Below are positions 40,000 to 49,062 of a stretch of DNA of 64,000 bases, piece after piece. Numbering within the stretch: position 1 is the stretch's first letter; each line of letters begins with the position of its first letter. The stretch comes from Polynucleobacter meluiroseus (lineage in GTDB: Bacteria > Pseudomonadota > Gammaproteobacteria > Burkholderiales > Burkholderiaceae). A model generated the notes under the pieces. The model was not told the origin of the DNA. It worked only from the letters and a program-made list of their open reading frames with translations, and did not search any database. The stretch spans positions 1 to 64,000 of the forward strand of contig CAMDUR010000004.1 of the NCBI GenBank assembly GCA_945879115.1, given 5' to 3'. A program made the translations under genes and the position numbers.

Positions 40000-40605
40000 A
40001 TGAGTCGTTGTCTAATAGAGCCTATGGCTTCCGCAAAAGAACTGTCTGACTTCCTCCAAGGAGTACAGGCAAAATCCTTCAAACGCACCGTGTTTGCTAC
40101 ACGGGACGAGGAAGCGGCCTTAGATATCGTGCAAGATAGCATGATGAAATTGGCTGAAAAATACAGTCACCACGAGCCTGCCGAGTTTCCACTTCTTTTT
40201 ACACGAATCCTTCAAAACACCACCTTAGACTGGTTTAGGCGTCAAAAAACCCAAAATACCTGGATCAGCCTCTTTTCATCGCTCCGAGGAGGCTCAAAAG
40301 ATAGTTTTGATGAGTTTGACCAGTCTGATCCTCTGGAGTTCATTGAATCTATTGAAGAAAATATGAATTCTGTGGAAGGTTCAGCACAGTTAGAACGTAA
40401 ACAATTGATTGAAATGTTAGAAATAGCTGTATCTAAGCTACCATCACGTCAACGAGAAGCCTTCCTCATGCGTTATTGGGATGATTTAGATATTTCTGAA
40501 ACTGCCAAACTCATGGGTTGCTCCGAAGGAAGTGTTAAAACACACTGTTCTAGAGCAGCCAGTGCCTTGGTAGAATCCCTTAAGAAACAAGGATTTAAGC
40601 CGTGA
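40000..40605 (+). CDS. RNA polymerase ECF-type sigma factor
   Basis: A 201-residue sigma-70 family factor with region 2 (LDIVQDSMMKLAEKY to ILQNTTLDWFRRQKT, about 39-85) and region 4 (LPSRQREAFLMRYWDDLDISE then ETAKLMGCSEGSVKTHCSRA, about 144-190). The linker between them is acidic. ATG 40000 is chosen, with GGTAGG just upstream; TTG 39988 and ATG 40024 are alternatives. It is divergent from ilvI. The next three genes overlap it or each other by 4 bases or follow at once. The second encodes a single-pass membrane protein that could be its anti-sigma factor. Confidence 0.88.
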   Translation: MSRCLIEPMASAKELSDFLQGVQAKSFKRTVFATRDEEAALDIVQDSMMKLAEKYSHHEPAEFPLLFTRILQNTTLDWFRRQKTQNTWISLFSSLRGGSKDSFDEFDQSDPLEFIESIEENMNSVEGSAQLERKQLIEMLEIAVSKLPSRQREAFLMRYWDDLDISETAKLMGCSEGSVKTHCSRAASALVESLKKQGFKP

Positions 40606-41063
40606 AAACCATCAAAAACAATTCAGAGCAGTCCAAAAACGCCGAAATGCGCCTGGGATCCCTTGCCCGCAAATTGCTTGATGACGGAGCGAAACAGCTT
40701 CCAGATCAAATTACCGCTCGCCTCAACCAAGCCAGAGCATTAGCAATAGCAGCCTACCCGCGCCAAGAAAAATTGGCCACAGAATGGATATTTGCAGGCT
40801 TTCCGAGAACATTTTCGAGTAACTGGGCTTCAAAAATGAGGGGTGCACTTGGTTTAGCCCCTATTTTGGCACTGAGCGTATCCATATTTGCAATTGTTGG
40901 ATGGCAAGAAGATGCTCGAATTAGAGATATTGCCAATGTTGATAGAGCCATCCTGACAGATACCGTTCCACCAGCAGCCTACAAGGATGATGGATATGTT
41001 CGTTATTTGCTAACCAATGGCAAAGATCTAATTATTGAAGAAGACGACGAAGACGATATTTGA
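40602..41063 (+). CDS. DUF3619 membrane protein, possible anti-sigma factor
   Basis: A 153-residue protein with a basic N-terminal cytoplasmic part (MRLGSLARKLLDDGAKQLP and RLNQARALA) and one membrane helix (about 85-105, GLAPILALSVSIFAIVGW). An acidic C-terminal tail ends EEDDEDDI. It starts with GTG overlapping the sigma-factor stop by 4 bases. The layout of a small single-pass protein coupled directly to an ECF sigma gene is that of many anti-sigma factors. The family is named only as DUF3619, so this role is inference. It overlaps the next gene by 4 bases. Confidence 0.8.
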   Translation: MKTIKNNSEQSKNAEMRLGSLARKLLDDGAKQLPDQITARLNQARALAIAAYPRQEKLATEWIFAGFPRTFSSNWASKMRGALGLAPILALSVSIFAIVGWQEDARIRDIANVDRAILTDTVPPAAYKDDGYVRYLLTNGKDLIIEEDDEDDI

Positions 41064-41578
41064 TGATCAGAAATATCATGCCCGTCTTCCGTTTGACGTT
41101 CTTGAAATGCCAAATACAACTTATTCAACGAAGCTGTGTTTATGTAAAACGCTTTATTCGTCAATTATTGTTGGGCTTCTTCCTTATCAATCTTAGTCTT
41201 GGACTAGCTCATGCTCAAGCATGGAGCAGTCTCAGCGAAGATCAGCGCTCCGTATTAGTACCTCTTGAAGAGGACTGGGGATCACTGAGCCTTAATCGTC
41301 AAAAGAAATGGGTTGAAGTAGCGAACCTTTATCCAAAAATGGAAGAGGCTGATCGAATCACACTCCAATCAAGAATGTCTGCTTGGGCTGGGTTATCGGC
41401 CAAAGAGAGGCAACGCGCTCGCGATAACTACCTCAGGACTTTGAAGATATCCCCTGAGAAAAAAGCAGCTGCTTGGGAAAATTACCAGCAATTGAGTGAT
41501 GAAGAAAAAAAACTCCTTGCTGACAAAAGAGCCGCTTCTGCCAAACGCACCACGGTGACCTCACCAGCGCTAAAATAG
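41060..41578 (+). CDS. DUF3106 exported protein
   Basis: A 172-residue protein with an unusually late hydrophobic segment (about 34-52, FIRQLLLGFFLINLSLGLAH) that looks like a signal peptide, cleaved near AHAQA. The true start may therefore be internal. The mature part has the repeated W-x-x-L-S-x-x-(Q/E)R pattern of DUF3106 (LSLNRQKKWVEVANLY, LSAKERQRARDNYLR, LSDEEKKLLADKR). These repeats are reminiscent of periplasmic stress sensors of the CpxP/RcnB type, but no function is known. It is coupled by ATGA overlap to the gene before. Confidence 0.8.
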   Translation: MMIRNIMPVFRLTFLKCQIQLIQRSCVYVKRFIRQLLLGFFLINLSLGLAHAQAWSSLSEDQRSVLVPLEEDWGSLSLNRQKKWVEVANLYPKMEEADRITLQSRMSAWAGLSAKERQRARDNYLRTLKISPEKKAAAWENYQQLSDEEKKLLADKRAASAKRTTVTSPALK

Positions 41579-41583
41579 CGCTT

Positions 41584-42171
41584 GTGAAATCTTCAGAAAA
41601 ATTTACCCCTCTCCCAGCTGAATATCTCAGCTCACTTCCAGCACCCACAATCAAACGCCGCATCATCCTTAACCTCTATGAGATGTTGGTGCTCATGGGG
41701 GTTGCAGCATTTTTATTTCTTTTGCCTCACTTGGTTATCGGGGTTGTGCTTAACGTGACTGCGCCTGCTTGGTTTTTATTAGCTCATATATATTTGGTAC
41801 TAGCCTTTTACTTTGCTTGGTATTGGACTAAGTCTGGTCAGACTCTAGCCATGCAAACATGGAAAGTTCAAATGGTCAGACACGATGGTCAGATTTTGAC
41901 CCGTTCCCAAGCCCTCAAGCGCTATGCATTAGGATCACTCTGGTTAATTCCAGCGGCAATAACTTTATTTATTTCAATACGAGTCGGCAACCCAGAAAAA
42001 ATGGGCGCTTACTTTTCAATTATATTTTTTTCAGTGACGCTATTCTTATGGCCACTAAGCGCCTTGCTTGATCGCAAGGGTCGACAAACGCTTCCAGACC
42101 GATGGGCCAATACCCGATTAGTTCAACTACCCCGCTCGATTCCTCATCCAGTCAGCAGTAGTGAAGAATGA
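41584..42171 (+). CDS. RDD family membrane protein
   Basis: A 195-residue protein with four or five helices and RDD-type signature parts: an N-terminal PAPTIKRRIILNLYEMLVLM and a SGQTLAMQTWKVQMVRHDGQ loop (substituting for the usual G.T.GK). The start is GTG at 41584, 5 bases after DUF3106. The role of RDD proteins is poorly known; some are linked to transport. The last 45 bases overlap the convergent globin gene on the other strand. Confidence 0.85.
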   Translation: MKSSEKFTPLPAEYLSSLPAPTIKRRIILNLYEMLVLMGVAAFLFLLPHLVIGVVLNVTAPAWFLLAHIYLVLAFYFAWYWTKSGQTLAMQTWKVQMVRHDGQILTRSQALKRYALGSLWLIPAAITLFISIRVGNPEKMGAYFSIIFFSVTLFLWPLSALLDRKGRQTLPDRWANTRLVQLPRSIPHPVSSSEE

Positions 42172-42516
42172 CTCCATTAAGCGCTCCAAAAGAAGTCCAT
42201 TAATTCCAACGTCTTTCATGGCTTGACGCATGCATTGCAACCATTGATCTCTCTCAGATATCCCAATCGGAAAAGTCATATGGCGAGACTTTAAGCGAGG
42301 ATGACCGTGCCTCTCAACAAATAAATCTGGCCCACCCATCCAACCACTTAAAAACATAAACAACTTATCTCCAGAACTCGATAGATCTTCCGGATGCATG
42401 ACTCTAATACCAGCATAGGCAGGATCTAGAGCCATCAAATCGTAAAAACGATTCACCAGCTCACGCAGTTTCTCCTCGCCACCAATCAATTCATAAGTTG
42501 TTTTTTGTTCCGCCAT
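42127..42516 (-). CDS. Group II truncated hemoglobin
   Basis: A 129-residue trHbO-type globin that binds heme and oxygen or nitric oxide in the cytoplasm. Visible: N-terminal YELIGGEEKLRELVNRFYDLM (helices A-B), FLSGWMGGPDLFVERHGHPRL with the E-F region, proximal His in SRHMTFPIG, and Trp in the G helix (RDQWLQCMRQAM). The last is diagnostic of group II. Its 3' end overlaps the RDD gene by 45 bases in the convergent direction. It is 30 bases downstream of the FtsX-like permease. Confidence 0.92.
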   Translation of the reverse strand: MAEQKTTYELIGGEEKLRELVNRFYDLMALDPAYAGIRVMHPEDLSSSGDKLFMFLSGWMGGPDLFVERHGHPRLKSRHMTFPIGISERDQWLQCMRQAMKDVGINGLLLERLMESFFTTADWMRNRAG

Positions 42517-42546
42517 AAATGATTCAATTCATCAATAAGATTTAAA

Positions 42547-45042
42547 TTAAGCTTCTCTCAAAATTTCATTAGCGGAGCTTTTGGTCATTTTTCTTTGCAA
42601 CCATACACCACCTAGCATACATACAGTAATACCTAAGAGCATGCCATAAAACAAGATAATCCAAGAGGGGTTTAACTGTAATTCAAATACAAAGTGGGCC
42701 AAAGCCCAACCAATGACTAAAGCACCTGATGCAGCTAAGCCACCTGCTATCAAACCAATTGCTGCCAACTCAGTATAAAAAGCACGGCGCAATTGGACAT
42801 TCGTGGCGCCCAAAGCTTTGAGTAGGCCAGCATCTTTTAAGCGCTGATCTTGAGTGGATGCTAATGAAGCAACCAGCACCAAGCCACCAGCACAAATAGT
42901 TAATACAAACAACAATTCAATAGCTGCAGAGAGCTTGTTAAGAACATCTTGAACCTGATTAAGTGCCGCCTCAACATCCACAACAGTGATATTAGGAAAC
43001 TGACTGACCAAAGCGATATCAACTGGTAAAACGTTGGGAGTAGCAGGTGATTGTTGATAAGCGGTCACCCAAGTTTGCGGCATATCAGCCAGCAAAGATG
43101 GCGGCAGAATGGCAAAGAAATTAACCCGCATGGTGCCCCAGTCTAATTGTCGAATAGATGTCACCTTGGCCTCAACAGGAATACCTGCAATATCAAATGC
43201 CAAGGTATCGCCTAAAGACAAGCCGAGAGTTTTGACAATTCCTTGCTCCATGGAAATCTCAGGCAAATTAGTTGACCCGTGCCACTGACCTGCCACTAAT
43301 TTATTTTTTTCTGGCAATTCAGAAGCATATGAAAGATTAAATTCGCGATCAACCAATCTTTTAGCTCGATCATCTTGATATTGATCAGGCATGACAAGTT
43401 TGTTATTGATATGGGTCAGCCGACCTCTAATCATTGGATACAAAATAACTTGATTAACATTAGCTGCCAATAGTTTTTCTTGAATCAAATCCTTTTGCTC
43501 GGGTTGGATATTAATTAAGAAGCGATTAGGGGCATCAACTGATGAGCTACTTTTCCAGGCACTTAGTAAATCCTGTCTGACGACAGCCAAAAGTAATAAA
43601 GCCATGATGGCAATTGCTAAAGAGGCGATTTGCAAACCTGTGAATAAACTTCTTCTTGATAATGATTGCCAAGCAAATCGCTGCACTACTTGGCGACCAA
43701 AAATAGAGTGTTCTGCTAACTTAGCAAAGCCATGAACAGCTATCCAAGAAACACCCACAAAAATAATAGCGCAAGCAGCAAAACCACCTAAAGTTACTAA
43801 GGCTAATTTAAAGTCTTTAGCTACCAAAATTAATAATCCAAAGTAACTCATTAATCCCAGAAGCATCAATAACCAAGTGGAGGTTTTAGGAAAAGGTAAG
43901 TCTTTTCTTAAAACTCGTAATGGAGAAACATCACTCAAAGACATGAGAGGCGGCCAAATAAATCCAAGTAATAAAACAACCGACACCAGTAAAGACCAGA
44001 TCAGTGGCCAGATAGAGGCAGGCGGCAAGTCAGCCACCAGAAGATCACCCAAGAAAAACAATAAGGCTTGATGACCAAGCCATCCAAAGAAAGCGCCTAT
44101 GAAGCCACCCAATATAGCGACTACCAGGCTGGCTCTAAAGTGTTCAAATAAGACTTGCTTCCTACTAGCACCTAGACATTTCCAAATTGCAGCAGGGCTT
44201 GATTGTTTTGAGATGTAACGCTTTGATGCCAGAGCCATAGCTACCGCTGCAATCATGGCTGTTAGCATCGCCACCAGAGATAGAAATCTCTCTGCTCTAT
44301 CCAAAGTGGCCTTCATCAGAGGTTGGGCGTTATCAACACCTTCTACTCTCACCCCCCTTAAACCTTGCTCATGAATTTTTTGATCAACCCAGAGTAGATA
44401 ATCTTCAATAGCTCTATCAGAGCCAGATAAAAGAGTTCGATAAGTGACGCGACTTCCAAATCCAATAAGTTGAGTAGCAGCTAACTCAGATTCCCGAATC
44501 ATAACGCGTGGCGCGAAGTTTAAAAAGCCAGCACCTTTATCCAATTCTTGTGTAAGAACGGCACTGATCTTGAATTGAGATTGCCCTAATGTCAGACGGT
44601 CGCCAACTTTGACATTCAAACTTGGTAACAAGGCTGGGTCAACCCAAACTGTACCTGGCTCAGGAATATCTTTAGTGGCAGTACCTTTTGAAATACCATC
44701 AAGGCTAATTTTTAGAGTGCCGCGTAAAGGATACGTTTGTGTCACGGCTTTTAAAGCTACTAACTTAGTTTGCTGAGCACCGCTTGACATGGTTGGAAAC
44801 ACAATCGTCTGCGCAGTGCTTAAGCCCTTGGCAAGAGCCTCATTAACAAATAAAGTGGGGAGTGGCTGATCGCTTTGAATTAATGCATCCGCAGCAATCA
44901 ATTGTTTAGCATCACGCTCAAACGCCCTTTGCATCCTATCCGCAAGATAAGCAACACTACTTAAAGATGCAACCGATACAACTAGCGCAACCAAAAGCCA
45001 AATAAATTCTATTGACCTTAGAGAGCGAGTTATTGGACTCAT
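42547..45042 (-). CDS. FtsX-like ABC transporter permease (YbbP-like)
   Basis: An 831-residue membrane protein with the type VII (MacB/FtsX) pattern: an N-terminal helix (about 13-32), a large periplasmic domain (about 40-250), a first FtsX domain (helices near 262-385), a middle part with further helices, a second periplasmic domain, and a second FtsX domain (about 710-831, with LKALGATNVQLRRAFYTELA). This double unit is the YbbP/lipoprotein-release type. No ATPase gene is next to it, which is unusual, since YbbP is normally coupled to YbbA. Substrate unknown. Confidence 0.88.
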   Translation of the reverse strand: MSPITRSLRSIEFIWLLVALVVSVASLSSVAYLADRMQRAFERDAKQLIAADALIQSDQPLPTLFVNEALAKGLSTAQTIVFPTMSSGAQQTKLVALKAVTQTYPLRGTLKISLDGISKGTATKDIPEPGTVWVDPALLPSLNVKVGDRLTLGQSQFKISAVLTQELDKGAGFLNFAPRVMIRESELAATQLIGFGSRVTYRTLLSGSDRAIEDYLLWVDQKIHEQGLRGVRVEGVDNAQPLMKATLDRAERFLSLVAMLTAMIAAVAMALASKRYISKQSSPAAIWKCLGASRKQVLFEHFRASLVVAILGGFIGAFFGWLGHQALLFFLGDLLVADLPPASIWPLIWSLLVSVVLLLGFIWPPLMSLSDVSPLRVLRKDLPFPKTSTWLLMLLGLMSYFGLLILVAKDFKLALVTLGGFAACAIIFVGVSWIAVHGFAKLAEHSIFGRQVVQRFAWQSLSRRSLFTGLQIASLAIAIMALLLLAVVRQDLLSAWKSSSSVDAPNRFLINIQPEQKDLIQEKLLAANVNQVILYPMIRGRLTHINNKLVMPDQYQDDRAKRLVDREFNLSYASELPEKNKLVAGQWHGSTNLPEISMEQGIVKTLGLSLGDTLAFDIAGIPVEAKVTSIRQLDWGTMRVNFFAILPPSLLADMPQTWVTAYQQSPATPNVLPVDIALVSQFPNITVVDVEAALNQVQDVLNKLSAAIELLFVLTICAGGLVLVASLASTQDQRLKDAGLLKALGATNVQLRRAFYTELAAIGLIAGGLAASGALVIGWALAHFVFELQLNPSWIILFYGMLLGITVCMLGGVWLQRKMTKSSANEILREA

Positions 45043-45164
45043 AAATCTTTCTTGATTTAGCTATTTGTATAGCTACTGAAGTTAAGGGTTAGTTTTGAGA
45101 AGAACCTTAATATAAGCTAAATGAGATTCGCGTGCATATCCTTAAAATTAAGCTTGAATGAAAG

Positions 45165-45189
45165 AGGGCCTAGTTATAAACTAGGCCCT
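45165..45189 (-). terminator. Terminator downstream of tRNA-Arg
   Basis: A perfect inverted repeat, AGGGCCTAGTT (45165-45175) with AACTAGGCCCT (45179-45189), 3-base loop and 11 bp stem, lies 7 bases past the tRNA-Arg 3' end. The minus-strand bases that follow (CTTTCATT) are moderately T-rich. It probably ends the tRNA transcript. Confidence 0.75.
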
Positions 45190-45196
45190 TCTTATT

Positions 45197-45273
45197 TGGT
45201 GCGGCTGGCAGGAATTGAACCCACGACCCCTTGGTTCGTAGCCAAGTACTCTATCCAACTGAGCTACAGCCGC
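45197..45273 (-). tRNA. tRNA-Arg (anticodon ACG)
   Basis: A 77-base tRNA with encoded CCA (45197-45199 minus strand). Acceptor GCGGCTG pairs with CAGCCGC. The D-arm is GCTCAGTTGGATAGAGC-like. The anticodon stem CTTGG/CCAAG encloses loop CTACGAA (ACG, read as ICG after tadA editing). The T-arm is GTGGGTTCAATTCC. It is followed by the hairpin terminator above and lies 19 bases from the divergent greB start. Confidence 0.97.
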
Positions 45274-45292
45274 TTAAGACCAATATTATGCC

Positions 45293-45778
45293 ATGGAAAT
45301 CAAAAACTACATAACTCCCGCCGGTCATCAACGCATTAAAGATGAACTTTTACATCTTTTGGATACTGATCGCCCAACAGTTGTTAAAACTGTTACTTGG
45401 GCAGCTTCGAATGGTGATCGCTCCGAGAATGCTGATTATCAGTATGGCAAAAAACGTCTTCGAGAAATTGATAAGCGAATTTACTTTTTAACCAAGCGTC
45501 TAGAAGATGCTGTAGTGGTTGATCCAGCAACGCGAGAACAAACAGATCAAATATTTTTTGGAGCTACTGTTACTTTTGCCGATAAGGATGGTACCGAAAC
45601 AACTGTTTCAATTGTGGGTGTGGATGAAGTCAATATGGATAAGGGTCATGTGAGTTGGATTTCACCTATTGCCAAAGCTTTGATTAAAGCAAGGGAAGGT
45701 GACACTGTTAAGCTATCAACTCCAAATGGAATTAAAGCTGTAGATATCTTGACAGTTACTTACCAAAAACTCTTGTGA
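45293..45778 (+). CDS. greB: Transcription elongation factor GreB
   Basis: A 161-residue factor that rescues backtracked RNA polymerase by stimulating transcript cleavage. The N-terminal coiled-coil hairpin carries the tip motif NGDRSENADYQYGKKRLREID with the essential acidic residues. The C-terminal FKBP-like domain has FGATVTFAD and the GHVSWISPIAKALIKAREGD box. Basic residues in the coil and the long linker fit GreB rather than GreA. Its last 23 bases overlap the convergent spoT gene. Confidence 0.94.
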   Translation: MEIKNYITPAGHQRIKDELLHLLDTDRPTVVKTVTWAASNGDRSENADYQYGKKRLREIDKRIYFLTKRLEDAVVVDPATREQTDQIFFGATVTFADKDGTETTVSIVGVDEVNMDKGHVSWISPIAKALIKAREGDTVKLSTPNGIKAVDILTVTYQKLL

Positions 45779-48038
45779 TTCTTAAGATGTCGGCATTTTG
45801 TCTCAAGCGTCTCATGACTTTAGCTAAGTGATAACGACTTTCGACCTGAATCATAAAGTGTATTGAAACTGCCCCTACTTCAGTAAATCGGTCTTCCATC
45901 GCAACATGAGCAATATTGGCATCTGCTGAAGTCAATGTTCCTGCTATTTTTGCTAAGACACCTTTAGCATTTTTAACATCTACACGAATGGCGACGTCAA
46001 AGCTTCGCTTGATTTCATCAGACCACACCACGTCAATCCAATGTTCAGGGTCACGGTGTTGCAAACGCAAAGCTTGATGGCAAACATCAGTGTGGATCTG
46101 TAAGCCCTCTCCTTTACCTAAGTAACCCAAAATAGTATCCCCAGGAATCGGGTGACAACAGGATGGGAAAAATACAGACTGTCCTTCTGCTCCGTCAATC
46201 ATGATGGCTTGACGATGATGAACATGCTCTTCTTCATCTGGATCCCAATCTGTTGTATCCAAGCGCATTTGTGAGGATTGCCCTTTGTTCTCATAAAGAA
46301 TCATCTCAATACGCTTAGCAACCACTGCTGGTACGCGATGTCCCATAGCCATATCAGCACATAACTCTTCGCGACCTTTAGATCCAGTCCAATGTAATAG
46401 TCTTTCCCAAATTTCGTCAGTCACAAGTGCGGCATCACTGCCTTGCTGGCGGAGAGCTTGAGAAAGCAAACGTTCGCCTAACTGAATAGCTTCAGAATAG
46501 TGCTGCGTTTTTAAGAAGTGTCTTATCGCGGCACGAGCTTTACCTGTTTTAACAAAAGATAACCAAACGGGATTAGGCTGAGAATGAGGGGCAGAGCTAA
46601 TTTCAACAATATCGCCATTCTTGAGTTCAGTTCTCAAAGGCAATTGAACATTATTAACCTTGGCTCCAACACACTCGTTCCCTAAATCACTATGAACGGC
46701 ATAAGCAAAATCTAAAACTGTGGCTCCACGCGGCAATGCACGTATCTGACCCTTAGGCGTAAAGACATAAACAGCATCAGGGAATAAATCAATTTTGACG
46801 TGCTCTAAGAACTCTTGGGAGTCGCCGCTCTTATCCTGAATATCTATCAAAGACTGTAACCATTGATGTGCTCTGGTTTGCATTTCGGTTAGATCATCGT
46901 CACCCTCTTTGTATGCCCAATGAGCAGCAACACCTTCTTCAGCCACTTCGTGCATATTTTGTGTACGAATCTGAAACTCAATAGGCATGCCAAATGGTCC
47001 CACTAAAGTAGTGTGTAAAGATTGGTAGCCATTGAGTTTTGGGATAGCGATATAGTCTTTGAATTTACCAGGCATAGGCTTATACAAAGCATGCAAGACG
47101 CCCAGAGCACGGTAGCATTCATCTACAGAATTGAGAGTTACTCTGAAAGCGTATACATCTAAAACTTGAGAAAAACTCAAATGCTTTTGACGCATCTTCA
47201 TATAAATACTGTAAAGCGTTTTTTCACGTCCACGTAAATCTGACTCTAATCCTGACTTACTTAAAGCCATCCTAGAAGTATCCAAAATCTTAGCTACAAC
47301 CTCTTTACGATTGCCGCGTGCTTTTTTAATTGCTTTATTCAATGTGGCGTATCTAAATGGCGCCCAATTCATAAAGCTTAAATCTTGAAGCTCTCGATAT
47401 ACTTGATTAAGACCTAATCGGTGGGCAATCGGTGCGTAAATTTCTGAGGTTTCCAGTGCTACCCTCTTACGTTTGGCTAAAGCCATCGCATCAAGGGTTC
47501 TCATATTGTGTAAGCGATCTGCCAACTTCACCAAAATAACCCGAACATCACGGGCCATCGCCATGAACATTTTTCTAAAGCTCTCTGCTTGAGCTTCAGC
47601 ATGACTTTGGAACTCCAACTTATCTAACTTAGTTAGCCCCTCAACAAGCTCAGCCACTTTCCCACCGAAGATTTGAACCAACTCTTCTCTGGTACTTCCC
47701 GTGTCTTCAATCACATCATGTAAAAGTGCTGCCATGATAGAAGATGCATCTAGGCGCCAACTGGCGCATAGTTCGGCAACTGCTAATGGGTGGGTAATAT
47801 AAGGTTCGCCAGTTTGACGATATTGACCCAGGTGCGCTGAGTCAGCATATTGAAACGCTTTTCTTACTAAAGCTATTTCATCAGGCTTTAAGTGGGTAAT
47901 TTTTTCATTGAGCCCCGCAATAGATACAACTTGAGGGATTGGTGGTTTAGCTGGTTGGGATGTGGGCCCAAATAAGTGCCGGCTAGACTCGTCTAGTAGG
48001 GCGGCTAAGATGCCTTTCGCATCAGATTTGGTAGCCAC
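45756..48038 (-). CDS. spoT: Bifunctional (p)ppGpp synthase/hydrolase
   Basis: A 760-residue RelA/SpoT-type stringent-response enzyme. Order: HD hydrolase domain with ITHPLAVAEL (His83) and LLHDVIEDTG (His107, Asp108); synthetase domain with GREKTLYSIYMKM, DVYAFRVT and FKDYIAIPKLNGYQSLHTTL; TGS domain VYVFTPKGQIRALPRGATVL; a zinc/helical region and a C-terminal ACT domain. Both catalytic sites keep their motifs, so both activities are expected. It lies 13 bases after rpoZ, the usual gmk-rpoZ-spoT arrangement. Confidence 0.96.
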   Translation of the reverse strand: MATKSDAKGILAALLDESSRHLFGPTSQPAKPPIPQVVSIAGLNEKITHLKPDEIALVRKAFQYADSAHLGQYRQTGEPYITHPLAVAELCASWRLDASSIMAALLHDVIEDTGSTREELVQIFGGKVAELVEGLTKLDKLEFQSHAEAQAESFRKMFMAMARDVRVILVKLADRLHNMRTLDAMALAKRKRVALETSEIYAPIAHRLGLNQVYRELQDLSFMNWAPFRYATLNKAIKKARGNRKEVVAKILDTSRMALSKSGLESDLRGREKTLYSIYMKMRQKHLSFSQVLDVYAFRVTLNSVDECYRALGVLHALYKPMPGKFKDYIAIPKLNGYQSLHTTLVGPFGMPIEFQIRTQNMHEVAEEGVAAHWAYKEGDDDLTEMQTRAHQWLQSLIDIQDKSGDSQEFLEHVKIDLFPDAVYVFTPKGQIRALPRGATVLDFAYAVHSDLGNECVGAKVNNVQLPLRTELKNGDIVEISSAPHSQPNPVWLSFVKTGKARAAIRHFLKTQHYSEAIQLGERLLSQALRQQGSDAALVTDEIWERLLHWTGSKGREELCADMAMGHRVPAVVAKRIEMILYENKGQSSQMRLDTTDWDPDEEEHVHHRQAIMIDGAEGQSVFFPSCCHPIPGDTILGYLGKGEGLQIHTDVCHQALRLQHRDPEHWIDVVWSDEIKRSFDVAIRVDVKNAKGVLAKIAGTLTSADANIAHVAMEDRFTEVGAVSIHFMIQVESRYHLAKVMRRLRQNADILRITRVFGK

Positions 48039-48051
48039 CGTAGATCACCTC

Positions 48052-48255
48052 TTATAGAGGTACTTTAACCAACATATCTCGATCTGTAACACCAGCAGCT
48101 ACTTCACGCAAAGCCATCACTGTTGGCTTATTTTTGGCGATCACTCTAGGAGCGTGGCCCTGAGCCAATTGGCGAGCGCGATAAGTTGCGGCCAGAACCA
48201 ATTCAAATCGATTTGGAATTGTTTTTAAGCAATCTTCTACAGTGATACGTGCCAT
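48052..48255 (-). CDS. rpoZ: RNA polymerase omega subunit
   Basis: A 67-residue subunit that aids assembly of the beta' subunit. Signature: [26 protein letters not shown] and [16 protein letters not shown]. The length is normal for betaproteobacteria. It precedes spoT by 13 bases. Between rpoZ and gmk are 163 bases with no recognisable gene or strong terminator; it may hold a promoter for rpoZ-spoT. Confidence 0.96.
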   Translation of the reverse strand: MARITVEDCLKTIPNRFELVLAATYRARQLAQGHAPRVIAKNKPTVMALREVAAGVTDRDMLVKVPL

Positions 48256-48418
48256 ATGTTTATCTCGATAAATACTAGGAATACCCTAAGGATAACGCAC
48301 TTGTGGAAAAGTCACCGAAAGTTCGTTTTATGCCAATAATAAAACTGGGTATTTTGCCCATATTGAATACTTAATCTAAAGCTGATGTTTAAGTGGGTTT
48401 TTGCGCTTCCTTTCGGGT

Positions 48419-49039
48419 TTATTTGAGGCCTAACTCTATAGCTAATGCTTGATGCTTCGATAATTGCAAATCCGATCTTAAGCGGCTAGCAGAAATAATT
48501 TGACGTAACTCATTTAAAGCTGACTCAAACAAATCATTAACAATCAAATAGTCGGCTTCACTGGCATGACTCAACTCTTCTCTAGCTGCTGCAACTCTCG
48601 TCAAAATAGTCTTTTCGTCATCTTGACCCCTTTTACGAAGACGCTCCTCAAGAGCCTGAATCGATGGTGGCAGTATGAATATCCAAATAGTGTCAGAAAT
48701 CATTTTTTGAATTTGGCGTGCCCCCTGCCAATCTATTTCCAAAAGAACATCTTTGCCACTTTGCATTTGATTTTCAATCCAAGACTTGGAGGTACCGTAA
48801 TAGTTACCGTGTACTTCGGCCCACTCTAAAAAATCTCCCGCTTCTTTTCTTTTAAGAAACTCTTCTTGACTTAAAAAATGGTACTCACGACCATTCACTT
48901 CACCCGGACGGGGTGAGCGTGTGGTGCAAGAGACGGACAATTGAATCGCTGAGTCTTTCTCCAAGAGCGCTTTTACTAAAGAAGATTTACCTGCTCCTGA
49001 TGGGGCAACTAACATCAACATACTTCCTGTGTAAGCCAT
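48419..49039 (-). CDS. gmk: Guanylate kinase
   Basis: A 206-residue P-loop kinase converting GMP to GDP with ATP. Seen: Walker A APSGAGKSSLVKALL (13-27), GMP-binding SCTTRSPRPGEVNGREYHFL (38-57) and LLEIDWQGARQI. A good ribosome site (GGAGAG) precedes the ATG. It lies 23 bases after yicC in the conserved order yicC-gmk-rpoZ-spoT. Confidence 0.97.
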   Translation of the reverse strand: MAYTGSMLMLVAPSGAGKSSLVKALLEKDSAIQLSVSCTTRSPRPGEVNGREYHFLSQEEFLKRKEAGDFLEWAEVHGNYYGTSKSWIENQMQSGKDVLLEIDWQGARQIQKMISDTIWIFILPPSIQALEERLRKRGQDDEKTILTRVAAAREELSHASEADYLIVNDLFESALNELRQIISASRLRSDLQLSKHQALAIELGLK

Positions 49040-49062
49040 AACGCTCTCCTGTACTAACTTGT

